A stretch of DNA of 17,134 bases from Flavobacteriaceae bacterium. Its GTDB lineage: Bacteria; Bacteroidota; Bacteroidia; Flavobacteriales; Flavobacteriaceae. The translations under genes and the position numbers were made by a program. The stretch's first letter is position 1. Each line of letters begins with the position of its first letter. The stretch is from the NCBI GenBank assembly GCA_023145595.1, contig JAGLDM010000339.1, positions 1 through 17,134 of the forward strand, given 5' to 3'. The notes below the pieces were generated by a model. It was not told where the DNA came from, ran no database searches, and saw only the letters and a list, made by a program, of their open reading frames with translations. Below are positions 1 through 7,446 of this stretch, in pieces.

Positions 1-19
1 CCATTTTTTTATAAAACCT

Positions 20-39
20 CAGGGCAAACTCATACTTTT
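20..39 (+). repeat. Left terminal inverted repeat of the ISAs1 remnant
   Basis: This end reads CAGGGCAAACTCATACTTTT. The opposite end at 731-749, read on the minus strand, is CAGGCAAACTCATACTTTT. The two differ only by one G insertion. CAGG at the tip is typical of ISAs1-family ends. The transposase reading frame runs into this repeat. Confidence 0.8.
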
Positions 40-600
40 ATTTTTAACACCTTTTAATCAATATTGACTACCTCAACCTGCTTTAAACCCCTTACCTTTA
101 ACCCTTTGCTTTTCTATCTTCTCATTTTTCAGTAAGTTTAGTGCTATTTTTAAAAGGACAGAATAATTTTGTGAAACGTTACCTGCTCTTTTTCTAGATG
201 CATCTTCTGAAGACCCAACATCAAGTGTCCAATGTAATTTATTTTCAACAGCCCAAGCACTAACCATATGAATAGGTGATTTTTCGCCCTTACGTTTTGC
301 TCCTCTTATAGTTTTACCATCTATTGCAATTAGTTGTCCCGAACTTAAATCTGCAATAGAACTTATCCATTCTATAAAACAATTTTCTAATTGACTACTA
401 TCTATTGATGTAAATACTCTATTTATAGTGTCTTCCGAAGGGATTCCATTTGGCAATTCAAGAAAGATTCTTAGAAATTCTTCTTTTGATTTTGCAAACC
501 CAACCATTTATTTCCATGTTTCAGCACCACAAATCACTTAAATTATCCCTATAAGGAGGATATCAATTAAATTATGAAGTTGGTTTATAAGGCTTCTAAT
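22..600 (-). pseudogene. ISAs1-family (DDE) transposase, broken, with internal deletion
   Basis: The longest open stretch (73-507) carries ISAs1 hallmarks: LELPNGIPSEDTINRVF, then IAIDGKTIRG with the first catalytic Asp, then SPIHMVSAWA. The protein then jumps directly to the C-terminal block VENKLHWTLDV...RKRAGN at about base 250. The family's central part, with the second catalytic Asp and the strand-rich core, is missing; I estimate 150-190 codons. Upstream of 507 the same frame still reads family-like sequence (HNLIDILLIGII, then VICGAETWK), interrupted by TAA stops at 538-540 and 508-510. Downstream, TGA codons at 73-75 and 58-60 break the C-terminal tail. At least four stops plus the deletion make it a pseudogene. 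The methionine at 507 is not a true start. Confidence 0.85.
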
Positions 601-730
601 TGATTAAAAATATTGATTAACTTATTTTAATCATTCATCGAGTTAAATTACTAGTTGTCAAGATGATACACGAACAAGAAGCGGCTTAATAGACTGTTAA
701 TCTGTTATTTATTGTGAATAATTTAATTAA

Positions 731-749
731 AAAAGTATGAGTTTGCCTG
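731..749 (-). repeat. Right terminal inverted repeat of the ISAs1 remnant
   Basis: Read on the minus strand this is CAGGCAAACTCATACTTTT, matching the left end at 20-39 apart from one missing G. It lies about 80 bases upstream of the TlpA-like gene start, so the IS end may form part of that gene's upstream region. Confidence 0.8.
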
Positions 750-829
750 TGGAAACAAGTTTTATTATTTAGTAACACTGTAATATATCCTATATTTACC
801 GACTATCTAATCAAGATAAAATAAAATAC

Positions 830-1891
830 ATGAGAAAAATATTAATGCTAGCAGCACTACTTCCGTTTATTACTAATTGCCAAAGCCCAAAAGATCTTGC
901 GAAAAATACTGAACAGGTAAAAAATGAGGAGGCGCAAACAATTACTATCAGTTCTGAAAAATTTGCAAAAATTACTGGACAGGTAAAAAATATGGAGACG
1001 CAAACTATCATTATCAGTTCCCCAGACTACTCTAAGAAAATTAGTCTTGACGATAAGGGTTTCTTTAAAGATACTTTAAATGTGACTTCTGGTGTGTTTA
1101 CACTAACAGATGGCAGAAATAAAACCTTTATTTTTTTAGCAAATGGATATGATTTAAAACTTACAATAGACGCTGTTAATTTCAGCGCAATTTCTTTTGA
1201 TGGTGAAGGAAAAGAAAGTAATGAATATATTCAAAACAGAATCGAATTTTCAAAGAGTGAACTTTCAAATATCAATGCTTATTTTGAACTAGAGCGTACA
1301 GAATTTAACGCAAAAATTTCAAAATTAAAAAGGTTCTTAAATGCGGTACCAACTGCGAATGTTGACTCTTCACTTGTTAGTGAGATTGCTGCTGAAAACA
1401 AAAGAATGATTGAATATTTAGAAAAGAGTTATGATGTTAAATACGCCTCTGCTGCTAAATATAAAAAAGGAAGTCCATCTCCTAAATTCAATAACTTAGA
1501 AAATTATAAAGGTGGTACAACTTCGTTAGATGATTTAAAAGGAAAGTATGTATATATAGATGTATGGGCTACTTGGTGCCCTCCTTGTAAAAGAGAAATT
1601 CCATTTTTAAAAGAAGTTGAAAAAAAATACGAACACAAAAATATTGTATTTGTGAGTATCTCTACAGATAAGCCTAATAAACATGAGGCGTGGAAACAAA
1701 TGATTGCTGATAAACAAATGGGAGGAATTCAATTGTATTCTGGTAATGACCAATCTTTTTCTGTTGAATACCAAATTAACTCGATTCCTCGATTTATTTT
1801 AATTGATCCTGACGGGAATATTGTTGATGCAAATGCACCACGACCATCAGACCCCAAATTGATAACACTATTTAACTCTTTGAAAATATAA
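830..1891 (+). CDS. TlpA-like thioredoxin-fold lipoprotein (thiol-disulfide oxidoreductase)
   Basis: This 353-aa protein begins with a hydrophobic signal and a candidate lipobox ending at Cys17 (FITNC; Asn at -1 is unusual), so it is probably a periplasm-facing lipoprotein. Residues about 50-130 form a beta-rich N-terminal domain of the kind found in Bacteroidota TlpA proteins. Residues 130-215 are largely helical and charged. The C-terminal thioredoxin domain, from about 220, has the active site WCPPC (Cys250 and Cys253) and the cis-proline segment SIPRF (Pro320). Such proteins reduce or exchange disulfides in the envelope; the partner is unknown. The start ATG has no Shine-Dalgarno, as expected in this phylum. 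A weak -7-like TATATTTA lies at 791-798. The N-terminus carries an internal 22-residue duplication. The gene stands alone between the IS remnant and a terminator. Confidence 0.88.
   Translation: MRKILMLAALLPFITNCQSPKDLAKNTEQVKNEEAQTITISSEKFAKITGQVKNMETQTIIISSPDYSKKISLDDKGFFKDTLNVTSGVFTLTDGRNKTFIFLANGYDLKLTIDAVNFSAISFDGEGKESNEYIQNRIEFSKSELSNINAYFELERTEFNAKISKLKRFLNAVPTANVDSSLVSEIAAENKRMIEYLEKSYDVKYASAAKYKKGSPSPKFNNLENYKGGTTSLDDLKGKYVYIDVWATWCPPCKREIPFLKEVEKKYEHKNIVFVSISTDKPNKHEAWKQMIADKQMGGIQLYSGNDQSFSVEYQINSIPRFILIDPDGNIVDANAPRPSDPKLITLFNSLKI
903..1034 (+). repeat. Imperfect 66-bp tandem duplication inside the TlpA-like gene
   Basis: Two adjacent copies of about 66 bp (near 903-968 and 969-1034) share ACAGGTAAAAAAT, GCAAAC and TATCAGTTC at a constant 66-base offset. 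Each encodes a version of QVKNxExQTIxISS. The length is a multiple of three, so the frame is kept and 22 residues are added just after the lipidated N-terminus. Confidence 0.8.
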
Positions 1892-1896
1892 AATAT

Positions 1897-1926
1897 AAAA
1901 TCCCGATTTATTCGGGATTTTTTTAT
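1897..1926 (+). terminator. Intrinsic terminator after the TlpA-like gene
   Basis: The arms AAAATCCCGA (1897-1906) and TCGGGATTTT (1912-1921) pair perfectly around a 5-base loop and run into a T tract. It begins 5 bases after the stop codon. The A-rich left flank could also let it act on the opposite strand, below the end of nnr. Confidence 0.85.
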
Positions 1927-2015
1927 GGGTTATACTCTACTTTTTAACTTCTTTCATTTTATTGATCAATCGTTTCGACAGTAAGAGAAATGACCTAGTG
2001 TAAAATTCCATTCCA

Positions 2016-3533
2016 TTAAACTTGTGGTAGTACTTCATGTTCTCTTAAACTCTTAAATGCCATTCCCAAATAATCTAGAATATTAGAAGCTGTAAAGGTT
2101 TCAACACTCTCTTTTTTTAAGCCTAAATCAGCAGACAAGCCATGCAAATAGACTCCCAAAATAGTTGCATTAACTGAGGTGTAATTTTGCGCCAATAATC
2201 CCGTAATTATCCCCATTAATACATCGCCACTTCCTGCCGTTGCTAATGCTGTATTTCCCGTACAATTGAAATACAGTTTATCTCTATCAACAATCATTGT
2301 GTGTGCTCCTTTTACTACAAGAATTAGATTATAGTTGGTTGAAAACTCTTTTGCTTTTTCTATTTTATCAAAGTCATTTTTCCAAACCCCAATCAAACGC
2401 TCTAGCTCCTTTGGATGCGGAGTTAAAACAGAACCTCTCGGGATTTTGAGGATCAATTCTCTATTTCTTGAAATAATATTTATTGCATCTGCATCAATAA
2501 CCAAAGGCAATTCATTTTCATCCAAAAATTTTGTGAAACCTTTAATTGTTTTTTCTGAAGTCCCCATTCCTGGTCCAATGCCAATTACGTTTGGATTAGA
2601 TTTGTAATTAAAAAATTCTAGATTCGTATCGGCATCTACTTCCACCATAATTTCTGGAATAGCTACTTGATGCACTTCATAACCACATTTTGGAATATAA
2701 GAGGTAACCAAACCACTCCCCGATTTTAACGCGCTTTTTGCAGCTAAAACAACCGCTCCAATCTTTCCATAACTTCCTCCCATAATAAGAGAATGTCCAT
2801 AAGTACCTTTGTGAGAGAATTTTTTTCGTTGATTTAAAATTTCAGAAACAAAACCTGCTTCGATTGTTTGATAATCACACTCAACTATTTTCAGAAAACC
2901 CTCTGCTAATGAAATATCCAAAACTTCCCAACTTTCAATTTTATTTTCGGGGATAAGGAATGGTAATTTCGGAGTTTGAAATGTTATTGTATGCGTTGCT
3001 TTTATGACTGAATCCGATTTGGAATTTGATTTTTCTAAATACAATCCAGAAGGAATGTCTATTGCTAAAATATAGGCCTTCGACATGTTTAGTAAACGAA
3101 TTAAATCCGCAGTAAAACCAAGTATAGATCTTGTTAATCCAATACCAAAAATAGCATCAATTATAAAATCATCTTTAGAAATCGTTGGAAAATCTTTTTC
3201 AGAATTAATCTCCAACGGCTCTGCTCCTAACTCTTTTAATAAATTATAATTATGGGAAAACTCTTCAGTTTTTCTTTCAGAAAAGTTGACTACATAACAA
3301 GAAACAGTATAGCCTTGTTGAATTAATTTACGCGCAATAACCAAACCGTCTCCTCCGTTATTTCCAACTCCACAAAAAATTGATATATGAACTTGGCTGC
3401 TTTTTAAATAGGTGTCAATCCAATTAAAACACAAACCTCCAACACGTTCCATTAATTGAATAGAAGTTATATCCTGACTTTTAATAGTCGCCATATCTGC
3501 TTCCCTGATCTGATTTGCATTTAAAATTTTCAT
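2016..3533 (-). CDS. nnr: Bifunctional NAD(P)H-hydrate epimerase / ADP-dependent NAD(P)H-hydrate dehydratase
   Basis: This cytosolic repair enzyme of 505 aa restores damaged, hydrated NAD(P)H. The N-terminal epimerase domain (about 1-215, YjeF_N) shows GVGNNGGDGLVIARKL, IFGIGLTR and AIDIPSGL. The C-terminal dehydratase domain (about 225-495, ribokinase-like) shows GHSLIMGGSYGKIGA, GIGPGMGT, VIDADAIN, TPHPKELERL, VVKGAHT and the nucleotide-binding TAGSGDVLMGIITGLL. All expected blocks are present and the length is normal for the fused form. I chose the start at 3533 (MKILNANQIREAD), which aligns with the family N-terminus. An in-frame ATG 27 bases upstream lies inside the accA terminator hairpin and would add an atypical leader. 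The gene follows accA on the same strand but is separated by that terminator, so it probably relies on readthrough or on a promoter overlapping the hairpin. Confidence 0.93.
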   Translation of the reverse strand: MKILNANQIREADMATIKSQDITSIQLMERVGGLCFNWIDTYLKSSQVHISIFCGVGNNGGDGLVIARKLIQQGYTVSCYVVNFSERKTEEFSHNYNLLKELGAEPLEINSEKDFPTISKDDFIIDAIFGIGLTRSILGFTADLIRLLNMSKAYILAIDIPSGLYLEKSNSKSDSVIKATHTITFQTPKLPFLIPENKIESWEVLDISLAEGFLKIVECDYQTIEAGFVSEILNQRKKFSHKGTYGHSLIMGGSYGKIGAVVLAAKSALKSGSGLVTSYIPKCGYEVHQVAIPEIMVEVDADTNLEFFNYKSNPNVIGIGPGMGTSEKTIKGFTKFLDENELPLVIDADAINIISRNRELILKIPRGSVLTPHPKELERLIGVWKNDFDKIEKAKEFSTNYNLILVVKGAHTMIVDRDKLYFNCTGNTALATAGSGDVLMGIITGLLAQNYTSVNATILGVYLHGLSADLGLKKESVETFTASNILDYLGMAFKSLREHEVLPQV

Positions 3534-3551
3534 TGCTGATTTTTTTAAATT

Positions 3552-3599
3552 TAAAAGCATAAAAAAACCTCTCGAATGAGAGGTTTTTTTATGCTTTTA
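3552..3599 (-). terminator. Long perfect hairpin terminator between accA and nnr
   Basis: This is an inverted repeat with 22-bp perfect arms around the 4-base loop at 3574-3577. The core is CCTCTC/GAGAGG (3568-3573 and 3578-3583), flanked by A7 and T7 and then GCAT/ATGC. On the minus strand the GC core is followed by seven T residues. It includes the accA stop codon (3597-3599) and ends 18 bases before the preferred nnr start. Confidence 0.85.
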
Positions 3600-4550
3600 T
3601 TCTTTATAAACACCCATATTGTCGTATTTATCCATTCGCTTTTCAAGAAGTTTTTCGGTTGGTAACTTCTTTACATCTTTAAAGGCTTTTAATATAGCTG
3701 CTTCAACTAATTTAAACGCCTCTTCTCTATTAAAGTGAGCTCCTCCAATAGGTTCTTTAACAATCGCATCTATTACTTTGTTTTTTTTACTATTGGTTGC
3801 CGTTAATTTCAATGATTCTGCTGCTTGCTCTTTATACTCCCAACTTCCCCATAAAATAGAAGAACAATTTTCTGGAGAGATTACAGAATACCAAGCATTT
3901 TCTAACATTAAAACTTTATCTCCAACTCCAATTCCCAATGCTCCTCCCGATGCACCCTCACCTATAATAACACAAATAATTGGAACTTTTAAGCGGGTCA
4001 TTTCTAAAATATTTCTTGCAATTGCTTCTCCTTGTCCACGCTCTTCTGCTTCTAAGCCTGGGTATGCGCCAGGTGTATCAATAAGTGTTACAACAGGCAC
4101 TCCAAACTTCTCTGCCATTTTCATTAATCGCAAAGCCTTTCTATAACCTTCGGGATTTGGCATTCCAAAATTACGATATTGACGTGTTTTGGTATTATAC
4201 CCTTTTTGTTGACCAATAAACATAAAACTTTGGTCACCAATTTTACCTAATCCGCCTACCATCGCTTTATCGTCTTTTACCGTTCGATCGCCATGCAACT
4301 CTAAAAAAGTATCACCAGCTAATGCGGTAATATAATCCATCGTATAAGGTCTGTTAGGATGCCTTGATAACTGAACACGTTGCCATGCCGTTAAATCTTT
4401 ATATATATCGGTTATTGTTTTGTCTAATTTTTTTTGAAGGTTTGAACAAGTTTCAGACACATCTACATCGCTTTCTTTTCCAATTAACGTGCACTTTTCA
4501 AGTTGCTCAACAAGGTCTTTTATTGGTAGTTCAAAATCTAAATACTCCAT
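3597..4550 (-). CDS. accA: Acetyl-CoA carboxylase, carboxyltransferase subunit alpha
   Basis: This 317-aa subunit works with AccD to transfer CO2 from carboxybiotin on AccB to acetyl-CoA, giving malonyl-CoA, the first committed step of fatty acid synthesis in the cytosol. The helical N-terminus ([20 protein letters not shown]) is typical of AccA. It is followed by [24 protein letters not shown], a glycine-rich crotonase-fold core ([20 protein letters not shown]), [16 protein letters not shown] and the segment [18 protein letters not shown]. The length matches the usual 315-325 aa. A TAnnTTTG box lies 27 bases upstream of the start, implying a short leader. accD is not nearby, as is common. 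The gene ends inside a strong terminator hairpin. Confidence 0.97.
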   Translation of the reverse strand: MEYLDFELPIKDLVEQLEKCTLIGKESDVDVSETCSNLQKKLDKTITDIYKDLTAWQRVQLSRHPNRPYTMDYITALAGDTFLELHGDRTVKDDKAMVGGLGKIGDQSFMFIGQQKGYNTKTRQYRNFGMPNPEGYRKALRLMKMAEKFGVPVVTLIDTPGAYPGLEAEERGQGEAIARNILEMTRLKVPIICVIIGEGASGGALGIGVGDKVLMLENAWYSVISPENCSSILWGSWEYKEQAAESLKLTATNSKKNKVIDAIVKEPIGGAHFNREEAFKLVEAAILKAFKDVKKLPTEKLLEKRMDKYDNMGVYKE

Positions 4551-4576
4551 TTTTATAGTAGTTAAAATAATAGATA

Positions 4577-4584
4577 CAAATATA
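4577..4584 (-). promoter_or_regulatory. Candidate Bacteroidota -7 box for accA
   Basis: Read on the minus strand this is TATATTTG, a full match to TAnnTTTG. It lies 26 bases before the accA start. No clear TTG-type -33 element is seen at the expected distance, so the call rests on the -7 box and its position. Confidence 0.5.
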
Positions 4585-4639
4585 ACAACTTATCATAAAA
4601 TGAGTCCTTTATTTTTGTTTTTTTGAAGCCTTTTAACAA

Positions 4640-4880
4640 CCTGTTTTGTTTTGTGTTTTCCGAATAAAAAATTTCTTAAAACTGACTATCCTCGAGGCAG
4701 AGCCATAGAAGTATTACGTCAGTTTCATTTTGGTTTTAGGGCCAAAAACCGAAATTTAGTATTTGCCTCACCCAAAACTCCAAAAGGTAGTTTCGACCTC
4801 TCCCAAGGAGAGGTGAATTGGAAACCCAAGGCAAGCCTAGGGGAATTCTTTAGATTAAAAAACAAACACTACAATTAAGA
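4640..4880. other. Gene-free intergenic stretch with hairpins, possible dispersed repeat
   Basis: Between accA and the LptF/G gene (4551-4947) I see no credible gene. An open frame at 4651-4878 (75 codons) has no recognisable domain. The stretch holds an 8-bp perfect hairpin ACCTCTCC/GGAGAGGT (4796-4803 and 4807-4814) and a longer imperfect one (4727-4740 with 4742-4755). Similar motifs occur at both ends: GAGGCAGAGCC (4694-4704) and AAGGCAAGCCTAGG (4828-4841). These properties fit a degenerate intergenic repeat better than a coding gene. Copy number elsewhere cannot be seen from here. Confidence 0.4.
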
Positions 4881-4904
4881 CACCTAATAATTTTCGTAAA
4901 AATC

Positions 4905-4940
4905 TAGATAAAAAATAACAAAATAGAACTACCAGTAGTT
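4905..4940 (-). terminator. Weak candidate terminator after the LptF/G gene
   Basis: The 6-bp arms AACTAC (4927-4932) and GTAGTT (4935-4940) lie 7 bases past the stop codon. On the minus strand they are followed by a T-rich run. The stem is short and AT-rich and the loop is only two bases, so this is tentative. Confidence 0.3.
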
Positions 4941-4947
4941 ATTTAGC

Positions 4948-6033
4948 CTACTCTCTTGCTTTCCAATACAAATAGATTGCTAAAATCCCAAAAATCATAT
5001 TGGGGAGCCAAACAAGAAAAAGTGGACTTGCGTCTGCAGAACCTCCAAGCACTTCAACAATTTTAAGCATAAAAATATATACAAACATCAATGAAATACC
5101 AATCGTTAAATTGACACCTACTCCTCCCCGTCTTTTTACAGATCCTAATATAACAGCAATTAATGTCAGAATATAAGATGACATAGGTAAACTTGTTCGT
5201 TTATGTAATTCAACCAAATACGTGTTTAAATTACCTCTACCTCGTTTCTTAGACTTATCAATATATTCCATCAATTCTGGTGTTCTCATCTCCTTAGCAA
5301 AAGATTCAATTTGTAACAAATCTGATGGCTCAAAATCAAAAATGGTGTCCATTCGCCTACCGTATTCTATAATATCATTTTCCGCACCAACCTTTCTTCT
5401 ATAAAAATTTGTAAGTCGATAACTAGTATCCTTTTCTTTGAATGTAATTCTATCTGCAGTAAGTTTTTCCTTTAATATCGTTCCTTCATATTTTTCATAA
5501 GAAAAATCATTTCCACTTTTTCTACTCATATTAAACGAACGAATATAAATGTATTCATTTGAACTCAATTGCAAATTGGCATTATTAACTATTTGTAGAT
5601 TAATTCTTTTTTTCTTGATATATTTATTTGAAAACTCGGTAAAAACTTTACTGCTTTGAGGCACAATAAAATGATTCAGCATTAAAGATAATGTCGTTAC
5701 AATTGTTGCTCCAATCAAATAGGGCTTTAAAAACCGAGTAAACGATATTTTAGCATTATGGATTGCTATGATTTCCGTATTTCCTGCCAATTTTGAAGTA
5801 AAAAACAAAACAGATATAAATAGCGCTAATGGCAATACCATATTGGCTATATTAATCATGAAATTAACGTAATACTCTTGAATAATAGCACCTACGGTTA
5901 AGTCTGCATGTCTTAAAAATCTATCAATCTTTTCTGATATATCTACTGCTATAATAACCGGAATGAGTATTATGAGCACAAAAAAGAAGGAACCTAAGTA
6001 CTTTTTTAATATGTATTTATCGAGTATCTTCAA
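4948..6033 (-). CDS. LptF/LptG family lipopolysaccharide export permease
   Basis: This 361-aa inner-membrane protein belongs to the YjgP/YjgQ family, whose members partner LptB to extract LPS and push it along the Lpt bridge to the outer membrane. It begins with the typical MKILDKYILKKYLGSFFFVL, where the first membrane helix starts. Further helices follow at about 60-82 and 100-122. A periplasmic domain of roughly 150 residues comes next, then three C-terminal helices at about 278-297, 305-325 and 333-356. The arrangement and length are normal. Whether it is the F or the G paralogue cannot be decided from one copy. It starts 3 bases after the tgt stop codon and is almost certainly cotranscribed with tgt, a pairing common in Bacteroidota. 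Confidence 0.9.
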   Translation of the reverse strand: MKILDKYILKKYLGSFFFVLIILIPVIIAVDISEKIDRFLRHADLTVGAIIQEYYVNFMINIANMVLPLALFISVLFFTSKLAGNTEIIAIHNAKISFTRFLKPYLIGATIVTTLSLMLNHFIVPQSSKVFTEFSNKYIKKKRINLQIVNNANLQLSSNEYIYIRSFNMSRKSGNDFSYEKYEGTILKEKLTADRITFKEKDTSYRLTNFYRRKVGAENDIIEYGRRMDTIFDFEPSDLLQIESFAKEMRTPELMEYIDKSKKRGRGNLNTYLVELHKRTSLPMSSYILTLIAVILGSVKRRGGVGVNLTIGISLMFVYIFMLKIVEVLGGSADASPLFLVWLPNMIFGILAIYLYWKARE

Positions 6034-6036
6034 ATC

Positions 6037-7167
6037 TTATAAGCGGTTATCCATTTGCTTCACCATTTTATTTTTCCAATCGGTAAAATCGCCCTCTAAG
6101 ATATGCTTTCTTGCTTCACGAACCAACCACAAATAAAATCCTAAATTATGAATAGAAGCAATTTGTTTTCCCAATAATTCTTTAGCAACAAATAAATGAC
6201 GTAAATATGCTTTTGAATAGTAAGTATCAACCTCTGTTATTCCCATTTCATCAATCGGAGAAAAGTCGTTTTCCCATTTTTTATTTTTAATATTGATACT
6301 TCCATAAGCAGTAAACAACATACCATTTCTTGCATTTCGGGTAGGCATCACGCAATCAAACATATCAACACCTAAAGCTATATTTTCTAATATATTGATT
6401 GGTGTTCCAACTCCCATTAAATAACGGGGCTTGTCTTCTGGCAAAATTGAACAAACAATATCTGTCATTTCGTACATCTCTTCGGCAGGTTCACCTACTG
6501 AAAGTCCACCTATTGCATTTGCCTCTGCTCCTACTGAAGCAATAAATTCTGCAGATTCTTTTCTTAAATCCTTATATGTACTTCCTTGCACTATAGGAAA
6601 GAACGTTTGATTAAAATCGTAAGTAAGCGGTGTTTTTTCTAAATGATTAATACAACGCTTTAACCATCTATGTGTCATATGCATAGAACGCTTTGCGTAT
6701 CTATAATCACAAGGATACGGAGTGCATTCATCAAATGCCATAATAATATCTGCTCCAATATCTCTTTGGATTTCCATTACATTTTCAGGAGAGAAAAAAT
6801 GATATGACCCGTCTATATGACTTTTAAATTTAACCCCTTCTTCCTTTATTTTTCTTCTACCAGACAAAGAATAAACTTGATACCCTCCACTATCTGTCAA
6901 AATAGGGCGATCCCAATTCATGAATTTATGTAACCCCCCTGCTTGTTTTAGAATATCAATTTTAGGTCTTAAATATAAATGGTAAGTGTTTCCCAAGATA
7001 ATATCTGGGTTTATTTGCTCTTTAAGTTCGGTTTGGTGGACACCCTTTACAGTACCAACCGTACCTACTGGCATAAAAATAGGGGTTTCAATCTTACCAT
7101 GATCGGTAGTCATAACTCCTGCTCTCGCCTTACTTTGAAGGTCTTTTCCTTTTAGTTCAAATTTCAT
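6037..7167 (-). CDS. tgt: tRNA-guanine(34) transglycosylase (Bacteroidota type)
   Basis: This 376-aa enzyme exchanges guanine 34 of GUN-anticodon tRNAs for preQ1, a step in queuosine formation. The general acid/base Asp92 lies in TDSGGYQV and the nucleophile Asp271 in DMFDCVMPTRNARNG. GGLSVGEP and RYLMGVGTP are also present. The zinc site is unusual: where most bacterial enzymes have CxCxxC, this protein has DEMGITEVDT (306-315), with Met308, Ile310 and Val313 in place of the cysteines. The fourth ligand, His340, is kept in SIHNLGFY. From memory of related Bacteroidota sequences this loss looks clade-wide, so the enzyme is probably active. The gene has a near-leaderless promoter and leads directly into the LptF/G gene. 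No queuosine synthesis genes are in the window. Confidence 0.96.
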   Translation of the reverse strand: MKFELKGKDLQSKARAGVMTTDHGKIETPIFMPVGTVGTVKGVHQTELKEQINPDIILGNTYHLYLRPKIDILKQAGGLHKFMNWDRPILTDSGGYQVYSLSGRRKIKEEGVKFKSHIDGSYHFFSPENVMEIQRDIGADIIMAFDECTPYPCDYRYAKRSMHMTHRWLKRCINHLEKTPLTYDFNQTFFPIVQGSTYKDLRKESAEFIASVGAEANAIGGLSVGEPAEEMYEMTDIVCSILPEDKPRYLMGVGTPINILENIALGVDMFDCVMPTRNARNGMLFTAYGSINIKNKKWENDFSPIDEMGITEVDTYYSKAYLRHLFVAKELLGKQIASIHNLGFYLWLVREARKHILEGDFTDWKNKMVKQMDNRL

Positions 7168-7172
7168 CGTTG

Positions 7173-7180
7173 CAAAGATA
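7173..7180 (-). promoter_or_regulatory. Bacteroidota -7 box immediately upstream of tgt
   Basis: On the minus strand this reads TATCTTTG, a full TAnnTTTG match. Only five bases (CAACG) separate it from the tgt ATG, so transcription should begin at or within a few bases of the start codon. The upstream element is weak (TTTAC about 20 bases away). Confidence 0.6.
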
Positions 7181-7446
7181 GAAAAAATGAATTCGGTAAA
7201 TTTATAAATCGGGACTTAAAACATTTTGGCTTTCAAATCTAATCATATTCTAATAAAAAAGTGTCCGTTATGCAACGGATCCTTTTCAACTAATTAACTA
7301 TCACATCAGCAATAATAATTCTGATAATGTAATCTAAACCGCCCATGTTTTTTTCGTCTTTTAAATATTTATATTTCAATATATATCCCTTAGAAATTGT
7401 AATTTGCAATACTTGTGACACCCGTTGCATCTGTACAAATAAAATT

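Larger units (their letters stand above)
20..749 (-). mobile_element. Internally deleted ISAs1-family insertion sequence remnant
   Basis: The element is bounded by near-identical inverted ends that begin CAGG (20-39 and 731-749) and encloses a broken ISAs1-type transposase on the minus strand. At about 730 bp it is far shorter than the usual 1.2-1.4 kb for this family, because the middle of the transposase gene is gone. No convincing target-site duplication is visible: bases 12-19 and 750-757 do not match. This suggests an old insertion with decayed flanks. It cannot move by itself, since the transposase has stops and lacks part of its catalytic core, but the intact ends could in principle be mobilised by a full-length relative elsewhere in the genome. 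Confidence 0.8.

Noticed and set aside
12..757. Target-site duplication flanking the ISAs1 remnant
   Set aside because: Bases 12-19 and 750-757 do not match, and shifting by a few bases does not give a convincing 8-10 bp repeat.
4651..4878. Open frame of 75 codons (+) between accA and the LptF/G gene
   Set aside because: It has no recognisable domain and spans two hairpins and repeat-like motifs. It fits an intergenic repeat better than a gene.
7264..7279. TCCGTT/AACGGA hairpin as a terminator between tgt and the methyltransferase gene
   Set aside because: The two genes are divergent, so no transcript should end here, and the stem is only 6 bp with no good T tract. Its role is unknown.
7345..7446. 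N-terminal extension of the methyltransferase to an upstream ATG at 7345
   Set aside because: The 34 residues are rich in Cys and aromatics and unlike the family N-terminus. The ATG at 7447 gives a normal-length protein.
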